Shown one piece after another: positions 1 to 7,579 of a DNA stretch of 64,000 nucleotides. A program made the translations under genes and the position numbers. Every line of letters starts with the position of its first letter. Position 1 is the stretch's first letter. Origin of the DNA: Mycobacterium sp. 1554424.7 (GTDB lineage: Bacteria > Actinomycetota > Actinomycetes > Mycobacteriales > Mycobacteriaceae); the NCBI RefSeq assembly GCF_001665295.1, contig NZ_LZSE01000018.1, forward strand, positions 1-64,000, read 5' to 3'. The notes below the pieces were generated by a model. The model worked only from the letters and a program-made list of their open reading frames with translations, did no database searches and was not told the origin of the DNA.

Positions 1-612
1 GTCGGCGCCGTCGGCGCCAGCAGCAGCAGCCCCGCCCACGCCGCCGTTGCCATAGAGGAACCCGCCGCCACCGCCGCGACCACCGGCGCCGCCGTTGGCC
101 CCCGCACCGCCGGCACCACCGCTACCGATCAGCCCGGCCGCCCCGCCGGTGCCGCCCTGTCCAGCCGCGTCGGTCGCCCCGGCCCCGCCATTACCGAACA
201 AAATCCCGCCGGCACCCCCATTGGCTTGCGCCAACGTGCCGCCGGCGACCCCGTCGGCGCCATTGCCGATCAGGGGTCGTCCCACGAGCGCTTGGGTGGG
301 CGCATTGACGCTGTTGAGCAGATCTTGACTGATGCTGGCCTCGGCAACTGCGTACTGCCCGGCGCCGGCTTTTAGTAGCGCTACGAACTGGCCGTGAAAA
401 GCCGTCGCCTGAGCGCTGAGTGCCTGATAGGCCTGCGCGTATGAGCCGAACAGTTCGGCGACAGCCGCCGATACCTCGTCGGCCGCCGCCGCGGCGACGC
501 CTGTCGTAGGCGGCGCAGCGGCCGCGGAGGCCGCTTTGATTGTCGAACCGATGTTTGCCAAATCTGTTGTGGCTGCCGCTATTACGTCAGGCGCCGCGAT
601 CACATACGACAT
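1..612 (-). CDS. PE_PGRS family protein, 3' end outside window
   Basis: The reverse strand encodes a typical PE domain (about residues 1-95, beginning [14 protein letters not shown]). A linker with the hallmark [11 protein letters not shown] follows, then Gly-Gly-Ala/Gly-Gly-Asn repeats (PGRS) that run off the left edge. The start is fixed by GGAGG six bases upstream of the ATG. PE proteins are usually exported by type VII secretion with a PPE partner and ESX system and end at the cell surface. No PPE partner is visible here. The PGRS part is partial, so total length is unknown. Identification is firm; biological role is not. Confidence 0.95.
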   Translation of the reverse strand, partial: MSYVIAAPDVIAAATTDLANIGSTIKAASAAAAPPTTGVAAAAADEVSAAVAELFGSYAQAYQALSAQATAFHGQFVALLKAGAGQYAVAEASISQDLLNSVNAPTQALVGRPLIGNGADGVAGGTLAQANGGAGGILFGNGGAGATDAAGQGGTGGAAGLIGSGGAGGAGANGGAGGRGGGGGFLYGNGGVGGAAAAGADGAD

Positions 613-1169
613 TGGGTACCTCCGACCGGCACTTCACGACCCGGCGGTCGCCTGGCGCGGTCGTCGAGCCCTGTCGAAACGCTCAATAGCGTAGCGCGAT
701 CACGGCAGCGCAAACGGAGTTTTCATCAATGCGGACAGATGGCCCGGAACAGCAAACTCTAAGCGTTGTGCTTCAAGGGTTTTCGTGCGCACACTCCGAA
801 CGCGGTTGGGAGCGGGTGTTGCGCCTCGGCGCAACTGGATCTGGTCGCGTCGCCTGGCGCGGTCGTCGAGCCATGTGAAAAACGCTCCAAAGTGTGCAGT
901 GGTTTGTCGCCAAGGCGACCATGTCTCGACTTCGCACGCCGATCTCTGGCGCCCCGTCCCATGCACGATCACTCATTGTGAGTGTCGGCTGGCAAATCAG
1001 TACGTCGGGCGAACCGCCTAGCCGGGCCGTTCAGCCCTTCGTGGTATTGGGGAGTGGTCGCGCCGGACCGAGACCGGCGGTGTGCTCGTTTGCAGCCCGG
1101 TCCCCGTCCGTTCCCCGAAACTCGTTAGCAACGGTAATGTTCCCAAAAGTGCTCCCACAATGGGCATGA
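613..1169. other. Gene-poor stretch upstream of the PE_PGRS gene
   Basis: This 557-base stretch lies between the PE_PGRS start and the tRNA terminator. It holds only short frames without domain character or ribosome sites. The one structure I see is the 24-base direct repeat listed separately. It presumably carries the PE_PGRS promoter, but no clear -10/-35 pair could be assigned by eye. Confidence 0.5.
647..872. repeat. 24-bp exact direct repeat, two copies about 200 bp apart
   Basis: The 24 bases at 647-670 recur exactly at 849-872 (core CGCCTGGCGCGGTCGTCGAG). The next 15 or so bases are also similar, (C/A)TGT.GAAA.ACGCTC. Both copies sit in the non-coding region upstream of the PE_PGRS gene. 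The pair may be a small duplication of an upstream element. Confidence 0.75.
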
Positions 1170-1203
1170 AAATGGCTCCCGGAGAAGTCTCCGGGAGCCA
1201 TTT
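1170..1203 (-). terminator. Intrinsic terminator-like hairpin of the tRNA
   Basis: A perfect 16-bp stem (arms 1170-1185 and 1188-1203, AAATGGCTCCCGGAGA and its complement) lies 4 bases beyond the 3' end of the tRNA on the reverse strand. There is no long T-run, which is common for mycobacterial terminators. The same stem motif recurs near 4481 and 8616. Confidence 0.75.
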
Positions 1204-1207
1204 CACC

Positions 1208-1284
1208 TGGTAGCGGGGACAGGATTCGAACCTGCGACCTCTGGGTTATGAGCCCAGCGAGCTACCGAGCTGCTCCACCCCGCG
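1208..1284 (-). tRNA. Initiator tRNA-fMet (anticodon CAU)
   Basis: The 77-nt reverse-strand sequence folds as a cloverleaf with anticodon CAU in CTGGG-CTCATAA-CCCAG, T-loop GGTTCGAATCC and encoded CCA at 1208-1210. Two initiator hallmarks are present: three consecutive G:C pairs next to the anticodon loop, and an unpaired first acceptor position (C1 opposite U72). It is therefore the formyl-methionyl initiator rather than elongator Met. It is a single gene with its own hairpin terminator downstream. Confidence 0.96.
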
Positions 1285-1349
1285 TTGGTAAATGACAGGT
1301 TACCGAACGCGCGTCGCGGCGGCCAAATCGCGGGCTGACCAGGCCGTCT

Positions 1350-1961
1350 TCAGCGGCGCACGCGCGCGGTCAGCTCACCGAGGCGCGCGAAGTCGCGCGC
1401 GGGCTGCAGGCCGACCATCAATCGCCCGTCGACCAGCCACGCCGGCGTGCCGTCGACGCCGCGGTGCCGCGCTACCCACTCGGCCTGTGCGACGGACGCC
1501 GCCGCGCTGCCGTCGGACAGAGCGGCGCGCAGGCGGCCCACGTCGACCCCGGCCGAAAGGGCGTGCCGGCCGACGACGGCCTGATCGTCGATGTCCTCGC
1601 CGAACACGAAGTGCGCGTCGAACAGCCGGCGGTGCAGTTCGGCGAAAGCGTCGGGCTGGTTGAGCCGCGTCCACTCGGCGGCCGCCAGCGCCCCGCGGCT
1701 GTGCGGTATCCGCCGGGGCCAGCGCAGCGGCATCCCCACCGCCCGGGCCTGCCGCTCGATCATCGCGTGCCGCGGCCCGTGGCCGAACCCCATCGGCACG
1801 CCGCCGGGCGGGATGCCCGGGTGCGCCTTAAACGGCAGCAGGACCACGCCGAACCCGGCCTCGACGAGGAGGGCCGTCCGGTGCTGCCCGACATAGGAGA
1901 ACGGGCACGCGAAGTCGTACCAGTGCAGCACCGTGCGTTCGTCGTAGTAGGGCTCACTCAT
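1350..1961 (-). CDS. DsbA family (FrnE / 2-hydroxychromene-2-carboxylate isomerase-like) protein
   Basis: A 203-residue thioredoxin-fold protein. The active-site position reads C19-P-F-S22, so the second cysteine of a CxxC is replaced by serine. That pattern is typical of the HCCA-isomerase/FrnE branch and not of a disulfide-forming DsbA. A conserved cis-proline region, GTPAWLVDG, lies at about 171-179. The protein has no signal peptide, so it is cytoplasmic. Its start overlaps the 3' end of the glycerate kinase remnant by 8 bases, so it was probably the second gene of a glycerate kinase operon. If the junction upstream destroyed that promoter, expression may now depend on another signal. The substrate is unknown. 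Confidence 0.82.
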   Translation of the reverse strand: MSEPYYDERTVLHWYDFACPFSYVGQHRTALLVEAGFGVVLLPFKAHPGIPPGGVPMGFGHGPRHAMIERQARAVGMPLRWPRRIPHSRGALAAAEWTRLNQPDAFAELHRRLFDAHFVFGEDIDDQAVVGRHALSAGVDVGRLRAALSDGSAAASVAQAEWVARHRGVDGTPAWLVDGRLMVGLQPARDFARLGELTARVRR

Positions 1962-2610
1962 CGTGTCCTCCCCGGCGCGGCGCGGATTCCCGGATCAGCG
2001 CTTCGGTGGCCCGCGTCAGCAGGCCGGCGGCGTGCGTGGTGCAGCGCCGCAGATCGGGCTCCAATTCGTTCAGGGTGCGCACGGCGGCGAAACCCGCCGC
2101 CCGGGCCTGGGCGCCGGTCAACGTCGACACCCCGGCGATCGCGAACGTCGGCACGCCGTGCCGGTGGGCACGCCGGGACACGCCGACGGGCGCCTTACCG
2201 CGCAGGGATTGGACGTCGAGAGATCCTTCCCCGGTCAATACCACCTTGGCGCCCAACAGGTTTCGGTCCAGCTCGATGAGTTCGAGGATCATTTCGATGC
2301 CGGGACGCATGCGTGCACCCAGGACGGACAGCGCCGCGAAGCCGACGCCGCCCGCGGCGCCGGCGCCGGGTTGGCTCCGGCAGTCGGTGCCGGTCGCTCG
2401 GTCGACGACGTCCGCCCATCGGGACAGGCCGCGGTCGAGCGCGGCCACCTGGTGGCCGTCGGCTCCCTTCTGGGGCCCGTAGACGATCGCGGCACCGTGC
2501 GGTCCGCACAGCGGGTTGTCGACGTCGGCGGCGAGCGTGAAGGCGCTCCGCCCGATGGCGGGATGCAGCCCGCTCAGGTCGAGCCGATCGGCCCGCGCCA
2601 GACCGTGACC
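1954..2610 (-). pseudogene. Glycerate 2-kinase (GlxK-like), C-terminal remnant
   Basis: The reverse strand carries about 218 residues of the glycerate kinase C-terminal half. Recognisable parts are RIDL-type 'DRLDLSGLHPA', 'AADVDNPLCGPHGAA', 'YGPQKGA' and 'VVLTGEGSLDVQSLRGKAPVGV'. Full enzymes are about 360-380 residues. Here the N-terminal half, including the glycine-rich substrate loop, is absent: upstream of about 2610 the same frame becomes proline-rich antisense of PGRS DNA. No plausible start codon or ribosome site lies at the junction. The intact enzyme phosphorylates glycerate to 2-phosphoglycerate. This copy looks non-functional, unless the junction is an assembly artefact. Confidence 0.8.
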
Positions 2611-3775
2611 GTCGGGCGGGACCGGCGGCGTCGGCGGCCCGGGTTTCGGCGGCCAGGCTGGTAATGGCGGTGCCGGCGGGGCCGGTGGCGCCGCCGGCAC
2701 CGTCACCGACAGCACCGTGTACTCCGGCGACACCGGTGGAGCCGGCGGCAACGGCGGCGCCGGCAACTACACCGGGAATTTCGGCGACGGAGGTGCCGGC
2801 GGCGCCGGCGGTAAGGGTGGTGCCGGGGGCGCCGTCACGAATAGCGTCGTGCAGGCCGGCGACACCGGCGGCAACGGCGGTGCCGGCGGGAGCGGTGGCC
2901 TTGGCGGGTTTGTCGGTGCCGGCGGGAGCGGTGGTGCTGGCGGTAGCGGCGGCGACGCCGGGGTGGTCACCGGCGGTTCCTCCGTCAGCATGGGTGACTT
3001 GGGCGGGGCCGGCGGTGCCGGCGGCGCCGGCGAGAATGCCGGGTTATTCGGTAACGGCGGTAACGGTGGCGCCGGCGGTAACGGCGGGGCAGGCGGGGCC
3101 GTGAGCGGATCCAGCACCGTCACCACCGGCGACGACGGCGGGGCCGGCGGGGCCGGAGGCACCGCCGGCCTCGCCTCGTATGTCGGTAACGGTGGCGCCG
3201 GCGGTAACGGCGGCACCGGTGGGGCCGGTGGGGCCGTCACCGACAGCAACGTCGGCTTCGGCGATGTCGGCGGGGCCGGCGGGATCGGCGGAGCCGGCGG
3301 CGCCGTACTCGTGCTCGGCAACGGCGGGGCCGGCGGTGCCGGTGGGGTCGGTGGGGCCGGCGGGGCCGTCACCAACAGCACCATCTCCACGGGCGATGTC
3401 GGCGGGGCCGGAGGCTCCGGCGGTGGCGGCGGGATCAACTTGATCGGCATCAGCGGCGGCCATGGCGGCGCTGGCGGTGCCGGCGGCGACTCCGGCGCCG
3501 TGACCGGCAGTCAACCCGGTACCGGGGATACCGGCGGGGCCGGCGGGGCCGGCGGCGCCGGCGGCCAGGCGATCGGACTCGGCAACGGCGGTGACGGCGG
3601 CACCGGCGGGGCCGGCGGCAACTCCCCGACCGGTCACGGCGGAGACGGCGGCGACGGCGGTGACGGCGGCGGCCCCGGGCTGATCGGCAGCGGCGGTGCT
3701 GGCGGCCCCGGCGGTAACGGCGGCACCGGTCCCGCCGGCAACGGCACCGCAGGCCAGTCCGGCCAGCCCGGCTAA
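2609..3775 (+). pseudogene. PE_PGRS remnant: PGRS domain without PE domain
   Basis: The frame from 2609 to the TAA at 3773 encodes about 388 residues of Gly-Gly-Ala / Gly-Gly-Asn repeats. Larger units resemble GAVTNS.(V/I)..GD(T/V)GGAGG and recur about every 40-45 residues. An in-frame TGA at 2606-2608 lies just before the repeat begins. There is no PE domain, start codon or ribosome site in front. It abuts the glycerate kinase remnant on the opposite strand, so a rearrangement joined two broken genes. The C-terminus, ending GQSGQPG, looks natural. A downstream internal start (for example ATG 2717 or 2990) could give a PGRS-only product, but no ribosome site supports this. Confidence 0.8.
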
Positions 3776-4015
3776 CCTCAGCCCACGAACATCCGTTCGT
3801 CGTGTCCGCTGACGTGCACGAACCGTCACGCACTGGATGCTGAAACACAAGGCAGCACAACCGGTTTCACACTGGCAGTGTGGGGGACATGCGAGGCAAG
3901 GGCGGCCGACTAGCAAACGGTGCCATCCTCTCCTCCATCTGGGAGATGCGGTACTAAGCGACATCGCGACGGCTGCGGGTCGTCGCGGGCTCGCTGGTCA
4001 CGAGCCGGCACTGCC

Positions 4016-4375
4016 CTACGGCAGAATCCCCGCGACGCGACATTGAGCCTGAACCGCTTCAGCGTGGGCGTCATGTTGGGCGTAGACGGCGCGACACCAG
4101 TCACGCGCGGCCGTACCACATGCGTGCTGGAGTGCGCCGCCCATCGAACTCGCGAACGTGACATTCACGCAGCCATCACCCGATCGGTCGTAGGGGTCCG
4201 ACGAATGGTCGGTCATTGCCCATGCCGTCGAGCCGGCAGCAATAGCGCCGACGACGACGCCAACCGCTATCCGCATCGCACGGCGTTCGCCAGGTGTGAG
4301 CGGCTCGGTCGGTGGGGTCTTGCCTTTGTTGACCGTCGGCGGCTCCTTCGCGCGGCGAACTCGACCGTTCCACAA
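4016..4375 (-). CDS. Small single-pass membrane or secreted protein, unknown
   Basis: Not recognised as a named family. The reverse strand encodes a short polar N-terminus, one hydrophobic segment (MRIAVGVVVGAIAAGSTAWA) and a polar C-terminal region with four cysteines (DGC, HAC, DWC, AQC), probably exported. The start is uncertain: I give TTG at 4375, but ATG at 4276 directly before the hydrophobic segment would make an 86-residue protein. The frame remains open upstream through a terminator hairpin, so the longest reading is unlikely. It lies downstream of the TetR gene on the same strand, separated by that hairpin. Confidence 0.5.
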   Translation of the reverse strand: MWNGRVRRAKEPPTVNKGKTPPTEPLTPGERRAMRIAVGVVVGAIAAGSTAWAMTDHSSDPYDRSGDGCVNVTFASSMGGALQHACGTAARDWCRAVYAQHDAHAEAVQAQCRVAGILP

Positions 4376-4480
4376 TAAACGGATTTCCCGGGCCCGCCAG
4401 AGGTTTGCTTTCGCTAAACAGTGCGATGAGCGGGTCGATCTGCTCGCGCTGGAGTGCTCTCGTATTCGGGCAGCAGCCTT

Positions 4481-4502
4481 CTCCCGGAAGGCTTTCCGGG
4501 AG
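4481..4502 (-). terminator. Hairpin after the TetR gene
   Basis: Arms CTCCCGGAA (4481-4489) and TTCCGGGAG (4494-4502) form a 9-bp stem with a 4-base loop, starting 8 bases past the TetR stop. It shares the CTCCCGGA core and the flanking ATGGC with the tRNA terminator at 1170. A T-run lies on the forward side (4506-4510), so it could act in either direction. Confidence 0.6.
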
Positions 4503-4509
4503 CCATTTT

Positions 4510-5100
4510 TCATGCCGTCGTTTCTCGTCTGCCAATGAACTCCTCGACGAGCAGTTGCAGTCGCTGCGAGTCGTACTCGGGGCGCAGCCGCCCGGTCCGG
4601 CCGAGGGTGACCAGACCGTGCAGCGCGGCCCAGAACACCTCGGTGAGCGTGTCGGCGTCCTGTTCGCTGGCGACCGCGCCGACCGCTTGATGTAACGCGG
4701 CGAAGGCCTCCATCAGCTGAGGCGGCGTGTCCTGGGCGGCGAAGCGCAAGGTAGTCGCGCGGGTGAACATCGCGTCGTAGACCGCCGGGTTATCACGGGC
4801 GAAATCCAAGTAGGCGTGCGCGATCCGGGTCAGGGTGTCACCCGCCGCCTCGGCGTCGGAGTGGGCGGCCCGGATCACCTCGGCGAGTTCGGCGAACCCG
4901 TCGAGGGCGACGGCGTCGGCGATCTGTTCCATGCCGGCGAAGTGCTTGTACAACACCGGCTGGCTGTACTCGATCTCGGTGGACAGCCGACGGGTGGTGA
5001 CGGCATCCCAGCCTTCGGCCTCGGCCAGCCTGCGCGCCGTCCCGACGATCAGCCGCCGGCGGGCAGCGCGTTCGCGCTCACGACGATCCTCAATGGGCAT
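4510..5100 (-). CDS. TetR family transcriptional regulator
   Basis: A 196-residue TetR-type repressor. The N-terminal helix-turn-helix spans about residues 10-55 (RRLSTEIEYSQPVLYKHFAG), and an all-helical ligand domain follows. I chose ATG 5100 (MPIEDRRERER); longer readings run into the operator region. It is divergent from the DUF1772-like/NIPSNAP/DUF4267 operon. Two inverted-repeat operators lie in the 99-bp gap, so it probably represses both itself and that operon. The inducer is unknown. Confidence 0.88.
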   Translation of the reverse strand: MPIEDRRERERAARRRLIVGTARRLAEAEGWDAVTTRRLSTEIEYSQPVLYKHFAGMEQIADAVALDGFAELAEVIRAAHSDAEAAGDTLTRIAHAYLDFARDNPAVYDAMFTRATTLRFAAQDTPPQLMEAFAALHQAVGAVASEQDADTLTEVFWAALHGLVTLGRTGRLRPEYDSQRLQLLVEEFIGRRETTA

Positions 5101-5127
5101 ACCTGAAGATATCACGGCTAGAAAAAC

Positions 5128-5172
5128 TAGCAACGCTATCGACGCGCGATCCACCGAGGGTTAGCGTTGCTA
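5128..5172. promoter_or_regulatory. Paired TetR operators in divergent promoter region
   Basis: TAGC-AAC-GCTA at 5128-5138 and TAGC-GTT-GCTA at 5162-5172 are exact reverse complements of each other, and each is an inverted repeat. Their centres are 34 bp apart, about three helical turns. They lie between the TetR start (5100) and the ATG at 5200, where a repressor pair could control both promoters. Confidence 0.75.
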
Positions 5173-5199
5173 ACACCTACCAACGAGGGGAGCAACGAA

Positions 5200-5676
5200 A
5201 TGAACCTGGACGACATCACCCGGGCCGCGGCGCTGGTCGCGGTGCTGGGCACCGCCGTGGTCTACGGCACCGACGTGTTTTGCGCCATGGTGATGCGACC
5301 GGCCCTGGCGTCGGTCGACAACGACGCCCTGGTCGCGGTCATGGGGCGCGTCCACCGGTACGGGGACCGGCGCATGCCGGTGCCCGGGGTGCTGGGTGTC
5401 GCGGCCACCGCGGTGGGCGCGGCCCTGGCCGCCGTCACGGCGCACTGGGCGCAGGCGATCGCGGCGGGCCTCGCGCTGGTCCTACTCGTGGCGTGGCTCG
5501 TGCTGTACACCCAGATCAGCGCACCCATCAACAGGCAGATGACAGCCGCCACCAACGCCGGCCGGACGCTGCCGAACGGGCTTGCGCTGCAGGCGAAGTG
5601 GGACTCCGTCATCGGCGCCCGCGCGACGCTGCAGGGTTTGGCCGTTGCCGCGCTGTGCGCGGCGCTGATGATCTGA
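5200..5676 (+). CDS. DUF1772-like (anthrone oxygenase-type) membrane protein
   Basis: A 158-residue protein with four predicted membrane helices, at about residues 9-32, 58-80, 84-105 and 138-158. The hydrophilic stretch 'APINRQM...' followed by 'KWDSVIGAR' resembles the conserved region of DUF1772 proteins. ATG 5200 is preceded by GAGGGG at 8 bases. It is the first gene of a three-gene operon under the divergent TetR and its paired operators. The family includes fungal anthrone oxygenases, but most bacterial members have no known substrate, so the enzymatic role is inference. Confidence 0.75.
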   Translation: MNLDDITRAAALVAVLGTAVVYGTDVFCAMVMRPALASVDNDALVAVMGRVHRYGDRRMPVPGVLGVAATAVGAALAAVTAHWAQAIAAGLALVLLVAWLVLYTQISAPINRQMTAATNAGRTLPNGLALQAKWDSVIGARATLQGLAVAALCAALMI

Positions 5677-5711
5677 CGCGAACCGATCCGATTGCAAGGA
5701 GCCAGATTTCG

Positions 5712-6029
5712 ATGCTTCAGCTCAGGACCTACACCCTGCGGTCTCCGCAAGCACTGCACCAATACGCGACGGTGCACTGGGCGCGGCACCTGCCCACCTT
5801 CGAGACGTTCGGGGTCACCACCCACGGTGTCTGGATCGACCAAAGTGACGACGCGAACCGCCTCGTCGCGCTGATCGGCTACCCGGCGGGCGCCGACCCC
5901 GACCAACTGACTCGGCACATCATGGCCAGCCCGGAATTCGCCGCCGACATGGCGGGCTTCGACGTCGACGACATCGTCGACGTCCAGACCAAACTGCTTG
6001 ACCCAATGCCGTTTTCACCGATTCGCTGA
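5712..6029 (+). CDS. NIPSNAP family protein
   Basis: A 105-residue NIPSNAP/dimeric alpha-beta-barrel protein. It begins LQLRTYTLRSPQALHQY and contains the 'HLPTFETFGVTTHGVW' stretch typical of the family. AAGGAG lies 8 bases upstream of ATG 5712. It is the second gene of the TetR-controlled operon, 35 bp after the DUF1772-like gene. Bacterial NIPSNAP proteins often accompany small membrane oxygenase-like proteins, but their biochemical role is not established. Confidence 0.85.
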   Translation: MLQLRTYTLRSPQALHQYATVHWARHLPTFETFGVTTHGVWIDQSDDANRLVALIGYPAGADPDQLTRHIMASPEFAADMAGFDVDDIVDVQTKLLDPMPFSPIR

Positions 6030-6050
6030 CGACACCAAGGAGCACTCGAC

Positions 6051-6425
6051 ATGACCACCATCGGCTACGTCTTCGCCGGACTGCTCGCCGCGGCCATCAT
6101 CTTCATCGGCGCACGATTCCTCGTCGCGCCGCGCGTCGCCGCCGCCGGCTACGGCGCGCTGCCCGATCTGGACCGACCGGGCGCGGGCGCCTACCTGAGC
6201 GTCAAGGGCGTACGCGACATCGCCGCCGGGCTGTTCGTCGTCATCCTGATGGCCGCGGGCGCGACCCACCTGGTCGGCTGGGTGATGTTGGCCGCCACCA
6301 TCATTCCGATCGCCGACGCGGCGATCGTGCTGCGCAACGGCGGCTCCAAGTCGGTCGTCTGGGGCGTCCACGGCGGCACCGCCGTCGCCATGCTTGTCAC
6401 GACGGCGCTGCTGGTGGCGTCTTAG
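6051..6425 (+). CDS. DUF4267 family small membrane protein
   Basis: A 124-residue protein with four hydrophobic segments and the pattern 'YLSVKGVRDIAAGLFV' characteristic of DUF4267. AAGGAG lies upstream of ATG 6051. It is the third gene of the TetR-regulated operon, 21 bp after the NIPSNAP gene. Function is unknown; co-regulation with DUF1772-like and NIPSNAP proteins suggests a shared small-molecule modification or detoxification step (inference). Confidence 0.85.
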   Translation: MTTIGYVFAGLLAAAIIFIGARFLVAPRVAAAGYGALPDLDRPGAGAYLSVKGVRDIAAGLFVVILMAAGATHLVGWVMLAATIIPIADAAIVLRNGGSKSVVWGVHGGTAVAMLVTTALLVAS

Positions 6426-6468
6426 GCGACCAAGCCGTATGACCGCGATCACACAACCCTCGGGAATT

Positions 6469-6520
6469 GCTTCGACATCGAAGCGAGTTGTACGCGGTGT
6501 AACTGCTTCGAACTCGAAGC
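6469..6520. promoter_or_regulatory. Two MarR-type operators upstream of the quinone-reductase-like gene
   Basis: GCTTCGA-CA-TCGAAGC (6469-6484) and GCTTCGA-AC-TCGAAGC (6505-6520) are 16-bp palindromes with centres 36 bp apart. A third copy, CTTCGA-TG-TCGAAG, lies at 7551-7564 before the MarR gene. The shared sequence strongly suggests one regulator binds all three. Confidence 0.8.
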
Positions 6521-6542
6521 AACCGAACCGAGGAGGGACATC

Positions 6543-7487
6543 ATGAAGGCTGTGCGGTACCACGAATACGGCGGTAGCGACGTTCTGCGCTACGAGGAGG
6601 CGCCGCGCCCGGTGCCGGGCCCGCAGCAGGTGCTGGTGAAGGTGGCCGCCACCTCGTTCAACCCGGTCGACGCCGGCATCCGCGGTGGCTATCTGGCCGA
6701 GGTGTACCAGGTCAGCTTCCCGCACATTCCCGGCGTCGACGTGGCGGGCACCATCGCCGAGATCGGCGACGGCGTGACGGGCTGGAACGTCGGCGACGCG
6801 GTCGTGGCGTTCCTGCCGCTGGACGCCGACGGCGCCGCGGCCCAATACGCGCTGGTGCCGGCCGAGTCGCTGGCCGCGGCCCCGACGTCGGTCCCGCTGG
6901 CCGATGCGGCGGCCCTGCCCGTTCCGGCGCTGACCGCGTGGCAGGCCCTGTTCGAGATCGCCGGGCTCACCGCCGGGCAGTCGGTGCTGATCAACGGCGC
7001 CTCGGGTGCGGTCGGCGGGTACGCGATCCAGTTGGCCAAGCAGGACGGGGCGGTGGTCACGGCGACCGCGAAGGCGCGCGACGCCGAGCGGCTGCGCAGC
7101 CTGGGTGCGGACCGCATCGTCGGCTACATCGACTACACCCACTCGCCGATTGTCGTCGAGGGTGCGCCGTTCGACGTGGTGCTCAACCTGGTCAGCACCA
7201 CCGACGAGCAGACCGAAGCCCTCATCGGCGTGGTCGCCGACGGCGGATTCCACGTCGGCACAATGGTTTTCGGTCCGCAGAACCCGGAACGGGGAGTCCG
7301 CTCGCAGCGGGTCTTCGTCCGCAGCGACGCGGCCCAGCTCGCCGGGCTGGTCGGTCGCGTCGACGGGGGGCGATTGCGCATCGAGGTCGCCGATCGCCGC
7401 CCGCTCGAGCAGGCCGCGGCGGTGCACGCCGACTCCGACGCCGGCCGCCTGCACGGCAAGACCATCCTCATCCCCACCGACCAGTAG
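6543..7487 (+). CDS. NADP-dependent quinone oxidoreductase-like (MDR family)
   Basis: A 314-residue medium-chain dehydrogenase/reductase of the zinc-independent quinone oxidoreductase type. The N-terminal GroES-like domain begins MKAVRYHEYGGSDVLRYEE. The Rossmann glycine motif NGASGAVGG lies at about 150-158. No zinc-site cysteine cluster is seen. GGAGGG precedes ATG 6543. It probably reduces a quinone or enone with NADPH. Two palindromic operators in its promoter match one before the MarR gene downstream, so it is the likely regulated target of that repressor. Confidence 0.88.
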   Translation: MKAVRYHEYGGSDVLRYEEAPRPVPGPQQVLVKVAATSFNPVDAGIRGGYLAEVYQVSFPHIPGVDVAGTIAEIGDGVTGWNVGDAVVAFLPLDADGAAAQYALVPAESLAAAPTSVPLADAAALPVPALTAWQALFEIAGLTAGQSVLINGASGAVGGYAIQLAKQDGAVVTATAKARDAERLRSLGADRIVGYIDYTHSPIVVEGAPFDVVLNLVSTTDEQTEALIGVVADGGFHVGTMVFGPQNPERGVRSQRVFVRSDAAQLAGLVGRVDGGRLRIEVADRRPLEQAAAVHADSDAGRLHGKTILIPTDQ

Positions 7488-7514
7488 CGCACTCCCACAA
7501 ACACATTCACCGAA

Positions 7515-7547
7515 CCATCACCGAGGGCCCCAAACCCTCGGTGATGG
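7515..7547 (+). terminator. Terminator of the quinone-reductase-like gene
   Basis: A perfect 13-bp stem, CCATCACCGAGGG (7515-7527) with its complement at 7535-7547 and a 7-base loop, starts 28 bases after the stop codon and just before the MarR operator. This separates the two transcription units. Confidence 0.8.
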
Positions 7548-7550
7548 GCA

Positions 7551-7564
7551 CTTCGATGTCGAAG
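7551..7564. promoter_or_regulatory. MarR autoregulatory operator
   Basis: CTTCGATGTCGAAG matches the core of the two palindromes at 6469 and 6505. It lies 16 bases upstream of the chosen MarR start, so binding here would block the gene's own promoter. Confidence 0.72.
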
Positions 7565-7579
7565 CATTACGCTCGAGGA

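Noticed and set aside
2609-3775. Possible CRISPR or minisatellite array
   Set aside because: The repeats are degenerate, codon-phased and encode Gly-Gly-X, as in PGRS, with no spacer structure.
2767-3964. Long reverse-strand Pro/Ala frames
   Set aside because: They are antisense to the PGRS glycine repeats; GGC/GCC runs read as Pro and Ala in the other strand.
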